The notes under the pieces were generated by a model. It was not told the origin of the DNA. It was given only the letters and a program-made list of their open reading frames with translations, and did not search any database. The translations under genes and the position numbers were made by a program. From positions 1 to 57,071 of the forward strand of contig JAGQOO010000003.1 in the NCBI GenBank assembly GCA_020427345.1: a DNA stretch of 57,071 bases. The letters run 5' to 3'. How positions within the stretch are numbered: the first letter of the stretch is position 1; each line of letters begins with the position of its first letter. This DNA comes from Phycisphaerales bacterium (GTDB taxonomy: Bacteria; Planctomycetota; Phycisphaerae; UBA1845; Fen-1342). Positions 1 through 7,824 of the stretch are shown piece by piece.

Positions 1-26
1 ACCACCATAACACGGAGGCAGTGAAC

Positions 27-1211
27 GTGCAGACCCAGACCGTCACCAACGACCGGACCGCGCCCGATTTCTACGGCATTGACGCGCTGCTAACAGAAGA
101 GGAGCGCCAGGTGCGCGACACCGTCGGTCGCTGGGTGGATGAGCGCGTCCTGCCGATCATCGGCGAGTGCTTCGAGCACGAGCGATTCCCGATGGATCTT
201 GTCCCCGAAATGGCCGAACTCGGCCTCTTCGGCCCGACGTTTGAAGACTACGGCTGCGCGGGCCTCAGCAACGTCGCCTACGGCCTGATCATGCAGGAAC
301 TCGAACGCGGCGACAGCGGCGTCCGCAGCTTCGCGAGCGTGCAAAGCAGTCTGTGTATGTTCCCGATCCACCGATACGGGTCCGACGAACAAAAACAACG
401 CTTCCTGCCCGAAATGGCGCAGGCCAAGAAAATCGGCTGCTTCGGCCTGACCGAACCCGATGGCGGCTCCGACCCCGGCGCGATGAAGACCCACGCCAAG
501 CGCGACGGTGGCGACTGGATCATCAACGGCGCGAAAATGTGGATCACAAACGGCACGATCGCCGATGTCGCGATTGTCTGGGCAATGACCGACGACGGCG
601 TGCGCGGCTTTCTGGTCGAAAAGGGAATGAGCGGATTCACGTCGCGCAACATTGAGCACAAGTTCTCGCTGCGCGCATCGATTACATCGGAGCTGTTCTT
701 CGACAATGTCCGTGTGCCCGAATCGAACCGTTTGCCGCTTGCCGAAGGGCTCAGTGGCCCGCTGAGTTGTCTGACGCAGGCGCGCTACGGCATCGCTTGG
801 GGTGGCGTCGGCGCGGCGCAGGCTTGCTATCGCGAGGCCCGCGAGTTCGCGCAGCAGCGTATCCTCTTCGGCGAGCCGCTCATCAATAAGCAGGCGATTC
901 AGATTCGCCTCGCCAACATGCTCCGGCGCATCACCACCGGCCAGTTGCTCTCGTGGCGCCTCGGCCAGCTGAAGGATCAGGGCCTGATGCACCACAGCCA
1001 CGTTTCCCTGGCCAAGTGGAACAACGTCCGCCTCGGCATCGACATCGCCCGCGAGGCCCGCGACCTGCTCGGCGCCGGCGGCATCAGCATCGAGTGCTGC
1101 CCGATCCGCCACGCGCTGAATCTGGAAAGCGTGATCACCTACGAAGGCACCGAGACGATTCACCAGTTGATCGTCGGCCGCGAAATCGCCGACGGCAAGG
1201 CGGCCTTCTAG
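27..1211 (+). CDS. gcdH: Glutaryl-CoA dehydrogenase (acyl-CoA dehydrogenase family)
   Basis: FAD enzyme oxidising and decarboxylating glutaryl-CoA to crotonyl-CoA in lysine/tryptophan degradation. The substrate loop GVRSFASVQSS (Arg about residue 102, counted from the GTG at 21) matches the glutarate-binding Arg/Ser pair of known GCDHs, with the accompanying Glu seven residues earlier. The base lies in TYEGTETI (Glu about 375), preceded by the Tyr found in decarboxylating enzymes. The full acyl-CoA dehydrogenase fold and normal length are present. Start: GGAGG at 14-18 is only 2 nt from the GTG at 21 but 8 nt from the in-frame GTG at 27, so 27 is preferred. The stop overlaps the convergent comEC stop on a shared CTAG. 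Confidence 0.93.
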   Translation: MQTQTVTNDRTAPDFYGIDALLTEEERQVRDTVGRWVDERVLPIIGECFEHERFPMDLVPEMAELGLFGPTFEDYGCAGLSNVAYGLIMQELERGDSGVRSFASVQSSLCMFPIHRYGSDEQKQRFLPEMAQAKKIGCFGLTEPDGGSDPGAMKTHAKRDGGDWIINGAKMWITNGTIADVAIVWAMTDDGVRGFLVEKGMSGFTSRNIEHKFSLRASITSELFFDNVRVPESNRLPLAEGLSGPLSCLTQARYGIAWGGVGAAQACYREAREFAQQRILFGEPLINKQAIQIRLANMLRRITTGQLLSWRLGQLKDQGLMHHSHVSLAKWNNVRLGIDIAREARDLLGAGGISIECCPIRHALNLESVITYEGTETIHQLIVGREIADGKAAF

Positions 1212-3871
1212 CGATCGTCGCTCGTTACTTCGCCAGCCGGAATTGTCGGCGTCACGCTCCAACCGGCGCGCCCGAGCCGCACACGAATCGCGCCGCAGTC
1301 GCGCGTCGACATGGCCGGGCACTCGCCGAACAAAAACCCCAGCCCGGCGGTCAAGCGCGGCGTTTCCTTACCCGCCGACGCGATGACCAGCGCGGGGTTT
1401 ACCGAGCGATAGAAATCGTCCGATGCGCCGTCGATCCACGCCCCATGATGCGGCGCGACTAAAATGTCCGATTCAAGATCGATCTCACCGGCCGCGGCCC
1501 GCGCCAGCAAGCCGCGCATCGCCGCTTCTTCAATATCGCCGGTGATCAATACACGCGTCGGCCCGGACCGAACGCGAAATACCAGCGAACGGTCATTCGT
1601 TTCCCACGCCGCGTCTAGATCCGGCGGCGGCCAGAGCGTTTCGATTTCGACATCGGCGAGTTCGAAGCGCGCGCCGGCGGCAACGGTCTCAATCCGCCGA
1701 TCTGCGGGAAGCAAGTCCACCAGTCGCCGCATGATCGGATCAGTCTTGGTGAGTCGCTCAAAGTAAGGACTCACGAGCAACGGCGCGTTCGCCTGCCGCA
1801 GGATTGTCGGCGCCCCGCTGAAATGGTCAAAGTTCGCGTGCGAGACCGTCAAGGCTCCGATGCGCCTAACGCCCAACGCCCGCGACGCGTCGTTCACAAT
1901 CTCGCCCGCGTCTCGGTTTGCCAGCGAGCCTGCGTCGAACAGCCACGCGACACCGCGACTGTCGCGGATCATCGCCGCGCTGCCGTGCCCGACATCGAGC
2001 ACAACGAGTTCCGGGGTCGCGCCAAATCGTGGCCAAAAGACCCAACCGCCCCAAGCGACAAGAACCGCCAACAGCGGAGCGACCAGCGCTACCTGTCGCT
2101 GTCGCGCCGGCGGCGCGCTGCTTGAGTCATCCCGTCTCGCGCGTAGCGCAGCCCATCGACCCACAACCGCAAACACAACAACATATGTGCCATAGACCAG
2201 CCAGGCCGCCGGCAACGACGCCTCGACCAACGCAAAATCCGGCGCCCCAAGCCACCCAACCGCCGCCAGCAGGACATAGGACGCGCCATCCACCGCCGCG
2301 CGCAGCGCTGCGCCGACCCACGGAACGGCGCCAAATGCCAACGCGGCAAACCCCAACAGGACGTTGACCAGCGCCAACGGCGTCACGACCATCGACTGCA
2401 TTGGCGCCAGTGGCGCGAATTGCCCGAAGTGCAGCAGCGTCAGCGGGATCGCCATCAGCCACGCCACGACATTCACCAATGCCAACCCGCCGACAAACCG
2501 CGCTGCCCACCGCCCGAACAACGCCGGCCACGACGCCGCGTCGCTTGGCGGCGTATCTTCGCGCGCCGTCAGTCGACGCCACAACACCGGCACAAACACG
2601 ACCAGCGCCGCAGTCAACACAAATGACAACTGAAAGCCCGGTCGGAACAACTCCAACGGGGATATTGCGCAAATCACGCCCGCGGCGAGCGCGAGCCAGT
2701 TGAGGATCGCATGTGGGCGGCGCGTCATCGCTGCGACGCAAACCAGCGATCCGACAATCGTCGCCCGCATCACCGGGGCCGTCGCCTCGGCCAGCGCCGC
2801 GTATGCGATCAGCACTATCAGCGTCACGGCCCCGGCTGCCGTCACGCCGCGTCGCAATAGTCGGCGAACGACGAACCACATCGCGGCAGCGAGAATACCG
2901 ACATGAAACCCGCTGACCGTCAGGTAGTGGATCGATCCGGTGCGCAAGAATGCCTCATTCACGGCTCGCGGCACACTCGATCGCTGACCGAGCACCATCG
3001 CCTCCAGGGCTTGCGTCTCTGGTGTCGGTTCCGCCATCGCCCCTGGCTCAAACAGTAATCCGCGCGCTGTCGCGCGCGCCGCGTCGAGCCGACCGCGCCA
3101 CCCGTTTGTCGAATCAATCACCTCCACATGCGCCGGCGCAGGCACAAGCAACGTCGCGGACACGCCCTGCAGCCGATTCCATTGCGCCCAATCCACCTCG
3201 CCGGGATTGCGGGCCGCCTTCGGCTTTGTCAGCCAGCCGGTCAGCCGCAATCGTTGCCCCGGTCGAAACTCGGCCATCGGCTCGCCGAGCACAGTCACGC
3301 GAATCACACCCTTAGCCGCGAACGGCTCATCCGCGTCAAACGTCCGCACCTCGGCAAGGAAGCGTGTGCGCGGCTCAACCGAGAAGAACGTGAAGGGGTT
3401 ATGAATCTCCTGCGAATAGTGGGACGGAGCGGTGATCACTTCGGCGGTCACCCGTGTCAGCGTGGATTCGGCGCTCGCGAGCCGCGCCACATGGTTTGCC
3501 GGATAGTTGACGCTCGCCGCATGACGCGCGGCGCCCGCCAGCGCGCAGCACAACAGTAACGCTGCGCCGCCCGCCGGCGAGGATCGCGCGAGCATGACGC
3601 CGACAACAATCACACTTACGAGTAACGCGATGAGCCACCCGGCCTGTGAAACAACGCCAATCAACCGCTCGGAAATGACCATCCCGCATAGAAACGCCAA
3701 CGCCGGGAACAGCAACGGCGCCCGACTCGCCTTTTCCTGGGTCGGACGCCGTTCGTCGATTAAGAGCCGCTCTTCAGCCGCCGCTTCCGGCGCGCAGCTT
3801 AGCTCTCCCCCTGCGCCTTGCTGAACGCCGGCTGGCCATCGATCTCCAGCAGTTTCTCGATGTGCATCCAC
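1208..3871 (-). CDS. comEC: ComEC/Rec2 DNA-uptake channel protein
   Basis: Inner-membrane channel that passes single-stranded DNA into the cytoplasm during transformation. Order: N-terminal hydrophobic segments and an OB-like region (about 50-280), the Competence domain of many membrane helices (about 290-600, including HYLTVSGFHVGIL), then a metallo-beta-lactamase domain (about 625-870) with LDVGHGSAA and SHANFDHFSG. The third metal-ligand position of the HxHxDH motif is Asn. Length of 887 residues is at the upper end for the family. The ATG at 3871 lies 73 nt inside icd; no later ATG precedes the first membrane helix, so the overlap may be real or a non-ATG start may be used. Last gene of purE-icd-comEC. 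Confidence 0.9.
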   Translation of the reverse strand: MDAHRETAGDRWPAGVQQGAGGELSCAPEAAAEERLLIDERRPTQEKASRAPLLFPALAFLCGMVISERLIGVVSQAGWLIALLVSVIVVGVMLARSSPAGGAALLLCCALAGAARHAASVNYPANHVARLASAESTLTRVTAEVITAPSHYSQEIHNPFTFFSVEPRTRFLAEVRTFDADEPFAAKGVIRVTVLGEPMAEFRPGQRLRLTGWLTKPKAARNPGEVDWAQWNRLQGVSATLLVPAPAHVEVIDSTNGWRGRLDAARATARGLLFEPGAMAEPTPETQALEAMVLGQRSSVPRAVNEAFLRTGSIHYLTVSGFHVGILAAAMWFVVRRLLRRGVTAAGAVTLIVLIAYAALAEATAPVMRATIVGSLVCVAAMTRRPHAILNWLALAAGVICAISPLELFRPGFQLSFVLTAALVVFVPVLWRRLTAREDTPPSDAASWPALFGRWAARFVGGLALVNVVAWLMAIPLTLLHFGQFAPLAPMQSMVVTPLALVNVLLGFAALAFGAVPWVGAALRAAVDGASYVLLAAVGWLGAPDFALVEASLPAAWLVYGTYVVVFAVVGRWAALRARRDDSSSAPPARQRQVALVAPLLAVLVAWGGWVFWPRFGATPELVVLDVGHGSAAMIRDSRGVAWLFDAGSLANRDAGEIVNDASRALGVRRIGALTVSHANFDHFSGAPTILRQANAPLLVSPYFERLTKTDPIMRRLVDLLPADRRIETVAAGARFELADVEIETLWPPPDLDAAWETNDRSLVFRVRSGPTRVLITGDIEEAAMRGLLARAAAGEIDLESDILVAPHHGAWIDGASDDFYRSVNPALVIASAGKETPRLTAGLGFLFGECPAMSTRDCGAIRVRLGRAGWSVTPTIPAGEVTSDDR

Positions 3872-5250
3872 TTATGACTCGCGCCGACACGCGCCACCAG
3901 TTCCGCGACGTGGGCATCCGCCAGATCCGACTTAGTATCGCGTAGCATAAACCGGCATCGCCAGTGGTCGACATAGTCCGTCCCCGGCGCCGCCGTCGGA
4001 TACACCTGCATGCCGCGGTTGGAGATCATCTTCAGCCGTAGCGGCGTGTTCTCCACAACCCGCTCCAGCCCCTGCCCGAGTTCCGTGGCGGAGCCCGTCC
4101 ACTCAAGGAACATGTCGATACCCATTTCCCGCCGGGAACTCGCCTTGACCATGTCCGGCCGCCGCGGCGTTTCGGGCATCCGCAGCGGGTGGCGCTGTCG
4201 AACCCGCCACAGCTCGCTGACGCGCCCGAGATTCGCAATGACGGCGTCGGTGTAGCGGTCGGTCGAACTCGCGAACTCCGTGCCGACAAGATCCACCGTC
4301 AGGGCCTTGCCGTCCTCGAGCGTGCAGACGATCGCCTGCTCCACCTTGTCCGCGATCTCGAACTCGCCGAGATGTCGCATCATCATCACTGCCGCGCACA
4401 TGATCGCCGTCGGGTTGGCGATGTTCTTGCCCGCGATTGTCGGGGCCGACCCGTGCACGGCCTCGAAGATCGCGACGCCGGCGCCGATGTTCACCGCGGG
4501 CGCGAGCCCCAGCCCGCCCGTCAGCCCGCTGGTCAGGTCGCTGATGATGTCGCCGTTCATGTTGGTTGTGACGATGACGTCATACTGCTCCGGCCAGCGG
4601 ACAAGTTGATGAGCGAGGTTGTCGATGATGATGTGCTCGGCGCGAATGTCGGGATAATCCTTGGCGACATCCTCGAAGGTCCGCTTCAGCAGCCCTTCGG
4701 TCAGCTTCATGATGTTCGCCTTGGTCGCGCAATGCACCGTTTTGCGGCCTTCCGACCGCGCTACCTCAAACGCCAGCCGCGTGATCTTCTCACAGCCTTT
4801 TCGCGTGATCAGCTTCAAGCACTGCGCAACGCCGGGCGTCTGCATATGCTCGATACCGGCGTATAAGTCCTCCACATTCTCGCGCACAACGATCAGATCA
4901 ATCTGGCGCCCCGCGAACACGCCCGGAACGCCCGGCAACTCGCGCGTCGGCCGCAGATTGCCGTAAAGCTCGAACAGGCCGCGCAGCGTCACGTTCGCGC
5001 TACGCTCGCCAAACCCCACCGGCGTTTCCAACGGCCCCTTCAGCGCCACATGATTGCGTGTGATCGAATCAATCGTCTCGCGCGGCACGCCGGTCGCGTC
5101 GCCCACTCGAAACACCTCGGCGCCCGCCTTGCAGACTTCCCAGTCAAGCGCCGCGCCCGCCGCCTGCAACAGCCGCCGCGTCGCGTCGACACATTCGGGC
5201 CCGATGCCGTCGCCGGGAATTAGTGTGATCGTGTGGCGCTTGTCGCCCAT
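3799..5250 (-). CDS. icd: Isocitrate dehydrogenase, Thermus/Rickettsia-type with C-terminal extension
   Basis: Oxidative decarboxylation of isocitrate to 2-oxoglutarate in the TCA cycle. The first about 330 residues are a beta-decarboxylating dehydrogenase: TLIPGDGIGPE near the N-terminus, the substrate-binding stretch GNLRPTRELPG, the ENVEDLYAG loop, and NMNGDIISDLTSGLTGGLG with the metal-binding Asp residues. The remaining about 150 residues form the C-terminal domain seen in the roughly 490-residue Thermus-type enzymes, so 483 residues is the expected size. NAD versus NADP preference cannot be settled by eye. A GGCGAG-like Shine-Dalgarno precedes the ATG. Gap to upstream purE is 36 nt; its 3' end overlaps comEC. 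Confidence 0.92.
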   Translation of the reverse strand: MGDKRHTITLIPGDGIGPECVDATRRLLQAAGAALDWEVCKAGAEVFRVGDATGVPRETIDSITRNHVALKGPLETPVGFGERSANVTLRGLFELYGNLRPTRELPGVPGVFAGRQIDLIVVRENVEDLYAGIEHMQTPGVAQCLKLITRKGCEKITRLAFEVARSEGRKTVHCATKANIMKLTEGLLKRTFEDVAKDYPDIRAEHIIIDNLAHQLVRWPEQYDVIVTTNMNGDIISDLTSGLTGGLGLAPAVNIGAGVAIFEAVHGSAPTIAGKNIANPTAIMCAAVMMMRHLGEFEIADKVEQAIVCTLEDGKALTVDLVGTEFASSTDRYTDAVIANLGRVSELWRVRQRHPLRMPETPRRPDMVKASSRREMGIDMFLEWTGSATELGQGLERVVENTPLRLKMISNRGMQVYPTAAPGTDYVDHWRCRFMLRDTKSDLADAHVAELVARVGASHKWMHIEKLLEIDGQPAFSKAQGES

Positions 5251-5286
5251 GAATCGCTCGCCTTTCCAGAAAACGCTCGCGCGTTG

Positions 5287-5781
5287 TTACTGCCCGCCGG
5301 GAACCTGCCGCGAAACCGCGTCGTCCGTCTGTTTCTTGCGGAACGCCGCGTATCGCTCGCGAATGTCTACATGCCGTCGGCCGAGGATCGCCGCCGCCAG
5401 CAGCGCCGCGTTGATCGCCCCGGATCGCCCGACCGCCAATGTGCCGACCGGAACGCCCGCCGGCATCTGCACGATCGACATCAGCGCGTCGAGGCCCTGC
5501 ATGGCGGAACCCGGCAGCGGCACGCCCAGCACGGGCAAGGTCGTCTGCGCGGCCACCACTCCGGGAAGCGCTGCGGCCATGCCGGCTCCGGTAATAAACA
5601 CCTCTACGCCTTCTTTTTCGGCTTCGACGATGAATTCGTGCAAGGCGTCTGGCGCGCGATGCGCGGAAATTACGCGTGCCTCATGTGGAATCGCGAGGTT
5701 GTCGAGCGTGTCCGCGGCGTGCTTCATCAACTCCCAGTCGCTGTGACTGCCCATCAGGATCGCGACAAGCGGCTTGGCCAT
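5287..5781 (-). CDS. purE: N5-carboxyaminoimidazole ribonucleotide mutase
   Basis: Class I PurE, converting N5-CAIR to CAIR in purine synthesis. Diagnostic motifs are MGSHSDW near the N-terminus, ISAHRAPD carrying the catalytic His, the glycine-rich FITGAGMAAALPG, and VPLPGSAMQGLDAL. From the ATG at 5781 it is 164 residues, the usual length; an upstream in-frame start at 5820 would add 13 residues with no homology-like character. No purK lies beside it in this window. It heads the minus-strand group purE-icd-comEC and is divergent from the glycosyltransferase at 5878. Confidence 0.94.
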   Translation of the reverse strand: MAKPLVAILMGSHSDWELMKHAADTLDNLAIPHEARVISAHRAPDALHEFIVEAEKEGVEVFITGAGMAAALPGVVAAQTTLPVLGVPLPGSAMQGLDALMSIVQMPAGVPVGTLAVGRSGAINAALLAAAILGRRHVDIRERYAAFRKKQTDDAVSRQVPGGQ

Positions 5782-5849
5782 GTTGGTGATCTCGCGTTCA
5801 GGTGATGCGGGAGCCGCCAATTCGCGCTCCCATCTCGATTGCCCGCGAT

Positions 5850-5855
5850 TATAAT
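5850..5855 (+). promoter_or_regulatory. Candidate -10 element (TATAAT)
   Basis: A perfect TATAAT lies 22 nt before the TTG chosen as start of the downstream glycosyltransferase. It overlaps the in-frame ATG at 5854, so if it is used, that ATG cannot be the start. No convincing -35 hexamer was found at 16-18 nt spacing, so this is tentative. Confidence 0.35.
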
Positions 5856-5877
5856 GCCCCGCTCATTGGAGGCTGCG

Positions 5878-6930
5878 TTGCGCAACTCGCCCGACATTTC
5901 AGTCGTCGTCCCCGCGTTCAACGAGGAAGAACTGATCGAACGCTCGATCATGCGCTTCCTCGATTCGCTCTCAGCACAGCGACGCTCGTTCGAGCTCATC
6001 GTCGTCAATGACGGCAGCCGCGACCGAACCGGCGCCCTTCTCGACCGTCTCGCCGCCGACGAGCCGCGCCTGCGCGTAATTCATTTCGCGCGCAATTTCG
6101 GCCAGACCGCCGCGATGATGGCGGGTTTTCTGGCGGCCCGGGGCGAAGCAGTCGTCGCGCTCGACGCCGACGGCCAGAACGAGCCTGATGAAGTCGAGAA
6201 GCTCGTCGACCGCCTGGATGACGGCTTCGATGTCGTCAGCGGATGGCGTCGCGATCGTAAGGACTCGTGGCTGCGCACGCGCGTTTCACGCGTCGCGAAC
6301 TGGATCATCGGCAAGATCACCGGCGTCAAGCTGCACGATTACGGCTGTACGCTAAAGGCGTATCGCGCGCATGTCGTGCGCGACGCGCGCCTGTTCGGCG
6401 AAATGCACCGGTTCATACCCGTCTTCACGACGATGCACGGCGCACGGATCGATGAGATGGTTGTCCGGCATCACCCGCGCACCGCCGGACAGAGCAAGTA
6501 CGGGTATGGTCGCGTGATGCGGGTCGCTTTGGACATGGCACTCGTGCGCATGCTGCAGCGCTACAGCACCAAGCCGCTGCATTTCTTCGGCAAAATCACG
6601 CAATACGCATGGCTTGGCACGCTCGCATGCTTCGGCTTCGCAGGATTGCAGGCGATCTACTCGGCCGACCCATGGAAGGCGTTTTGGGGTAAAGCGCCGC
6701 TCGTCGGCGTGATCCTGTTCGTGCTCGGATTTATCGCGATCATGTCCGGCCTCGTCGCCGAACTCGTCATGCGCGCCGGCTACGAGCCCGTCGGCGGTCA
6801 ATACTGGGAAGTCGCCCGGGCGACCAACTTCGACGCAAACGCCGAAGCGACGCAACCGCGCACCGCCTCAATCGAACGCCTTGTTCCATCGGCCCCGCTG
6901 CGCGAGCGCTCGCCTACCTCAATCAGCTAA
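5878..6930 (+). CDS. Membrane-anchored family 2 glycosyltransferase (DPM1/GtrB/ArnC type)
   Basis: Transfers a sugar from a nucleotide donor to a lipid phosphate carrier at the cytoplasmic membrane. The GT-A domain carries VVPAFNEEELIERS, VVNDGSRDRT and the acidic ALDADGQNEPDE; RNFGQTAAMMAGF and the YGCTLKAYR segment are typical of polyprenyl-phosphate glycosyltransferases. Two C-terminal membrane helices follow (around 'AWLGTLACFGFAGL' and 'GVILFVLGFIAIMSGL'). Start: TTG at 5878 with GGAGG at 5868-5872, 5 nt away; the alternatives are ATG at 5854 or TTG at 5839, both with poorer ribosome sites. Sugar specificity unknown. Converges on the esterase gene at 6963. Confidence 0.87.
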   Translation: MRNSPDISVVVPAFNEEELIERSIMRFLDSLSAQRRSFELIVVNDGSRDRTGALLDRLAADEPRLRVIHFARNFGQTAAMMAGFLAARGEAVVALDADGQNEPDEVEKLVDRLDDGFDVVSGWRRDRKDSWLRTRVSRVANWIIGKITGVKLHDYGCTLKAYRAHVVRDARLFGEMHRFIPVFTTMHGARIDEMVVRHHPRTAGQSKYGYGRVMRVALDMALVRMLQRYSTKPLHFFGKITQYAWLGTLACFGFAGLQAIYSADPWKAFWGKAPLVGVILFVLGFIAIMSGLVAELVMRAGYEPVGGQYWEVARATNFDANAEATQPRTASIERLVPSAPLRERSPTSIS

Positions 6931-6962
6931 ACCCACGCGCCCAGTTCTTTGGTTCTGCCATG

Positions 6963-7814
6963 TTAATTGGCGCCCGCGTCGTCCGACGCCTTGATCTCAA
7001 TGCCCGGCGCCGGCGCCTCTCGATGCTGCGCGAACAACCATTTCCAAAACTCGGGATCGTCGTAAACGCGATCCCAAATCCCGTGATTCGCGCCTTCGTA
7101 CTCCGTGTACTGTACTTTCGCGCCCTTCGCGCGCAGGAACTCCGCCATCCGCCGCGATTCCTCGACCGGCACCGCGCCGTCTTTCTCGCCGTGGAAAATC
7201 CAGATCGGCAGGTCCTTCAGGGCGGTCGCGATGCGATCCGCATCGTCGGCGCCCGTGAAGCCGCACACGGGCGCGACAGCCGCGAAAACGGTGGGCAGTT
7301 TTGACGCGATATACCAAGTTCCCGCGCCGCCGAGCGATAGCCCGGTGATGTAGATCCGCGACAAATCGCAACTGTACTCGCGCGTCGTGGCCTCAACACA
7401 CTTCACCGCCATCGCGCCGTTCGCGCCGCTCCAGTCCTCCCGGTCCGGGCACTGGGGCATGACGACAATCGCCGGCACGCGCTCGCGATGTCGACGGATT
7501 TCGCGGCCGATGCCGACTTCGGTCTGCACGAGCCCGTCACTGCCGCGCTCACCCGACCCGTGCAGAAACAGGATCACCGGCCACTTCTTCGCCGGGTCAT
7601 ACTCCGGCGGCACATACACACAGCAGTGATGCACGCGCCCGTCGATCTCCAGCGTCTTGAACAGAAACCCCGTCGGAACCGGCGCGATGTACGGCCGCTC
7701 GGCCGGCTTATCCGCCTCCGCCTGATCGGGTTTGTCGCCCTCCTGCGGCCCCGCCATCGCCATCGCTCCCGCGCCGATCGTCCACATCGCGATCGCGACT
7801 ATCTTCGCGTACAT
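6963..7814 (-). CDS. Secreted alpha/beta-hydrolase, esterase/PHB-depolymerase-like
   Basis: Probable exported serine esterase. From the ATG at 7814 it begins with a signal peptide (MYAKIVAIAMWTIGAGAMAMA). The mature part shows the oxyanion segment FLHGSGERG, the nucleophile elbow TGLSLGGAGT, the acid-loop region FHGEKDGAVPVEESR, and the final histidine in GANHGIWDR. This is the arrangement of the 'phospholipase/carboxylesterase' and PHB depolymerase-like predicted peptidase group. Start: GGAG lies 5 nt upstream and the gene begins 10 nt after the purL stop, so the two may be co-transcribed although no functional link is evident. An in-frame start at 7895 would lie inside purL and hide the signal peptide. 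Confidence 0.85.
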   Translation of the reverse strand: MYAKIVAIAMWTIGAGAMAMAGPQEGDKPDQAEADKPAERPYIAPVPTGFLFKTLEIDGRVHHCCVYVPPEYDPAKKWPVILFLHGSGERGSDGLVQTEVGIGREIRRHRERVPAIVVMPQCPDREDWSGANGAMAVKCVEATTREYSCDLSRIYITGLSLGGAGTWYIASKLPTVFAAVAPVCGFTGADDADRIATALKDLPIWIFHGEKDGAVPVEESRRMAEFLRAKGAKVQYTEYEGANHGIWDRVYDDPEFWKWLFAQHREAPAPGIEIKASDDAGAN

Positions 7815-7824
7815 GTTCACTCCG

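Noticed and set aside
90-1322. 410-residue minus-strand frame opposite gcdH
   Set aside because: Mirror frame of a strongly conserved gene; no recognisable motifs.
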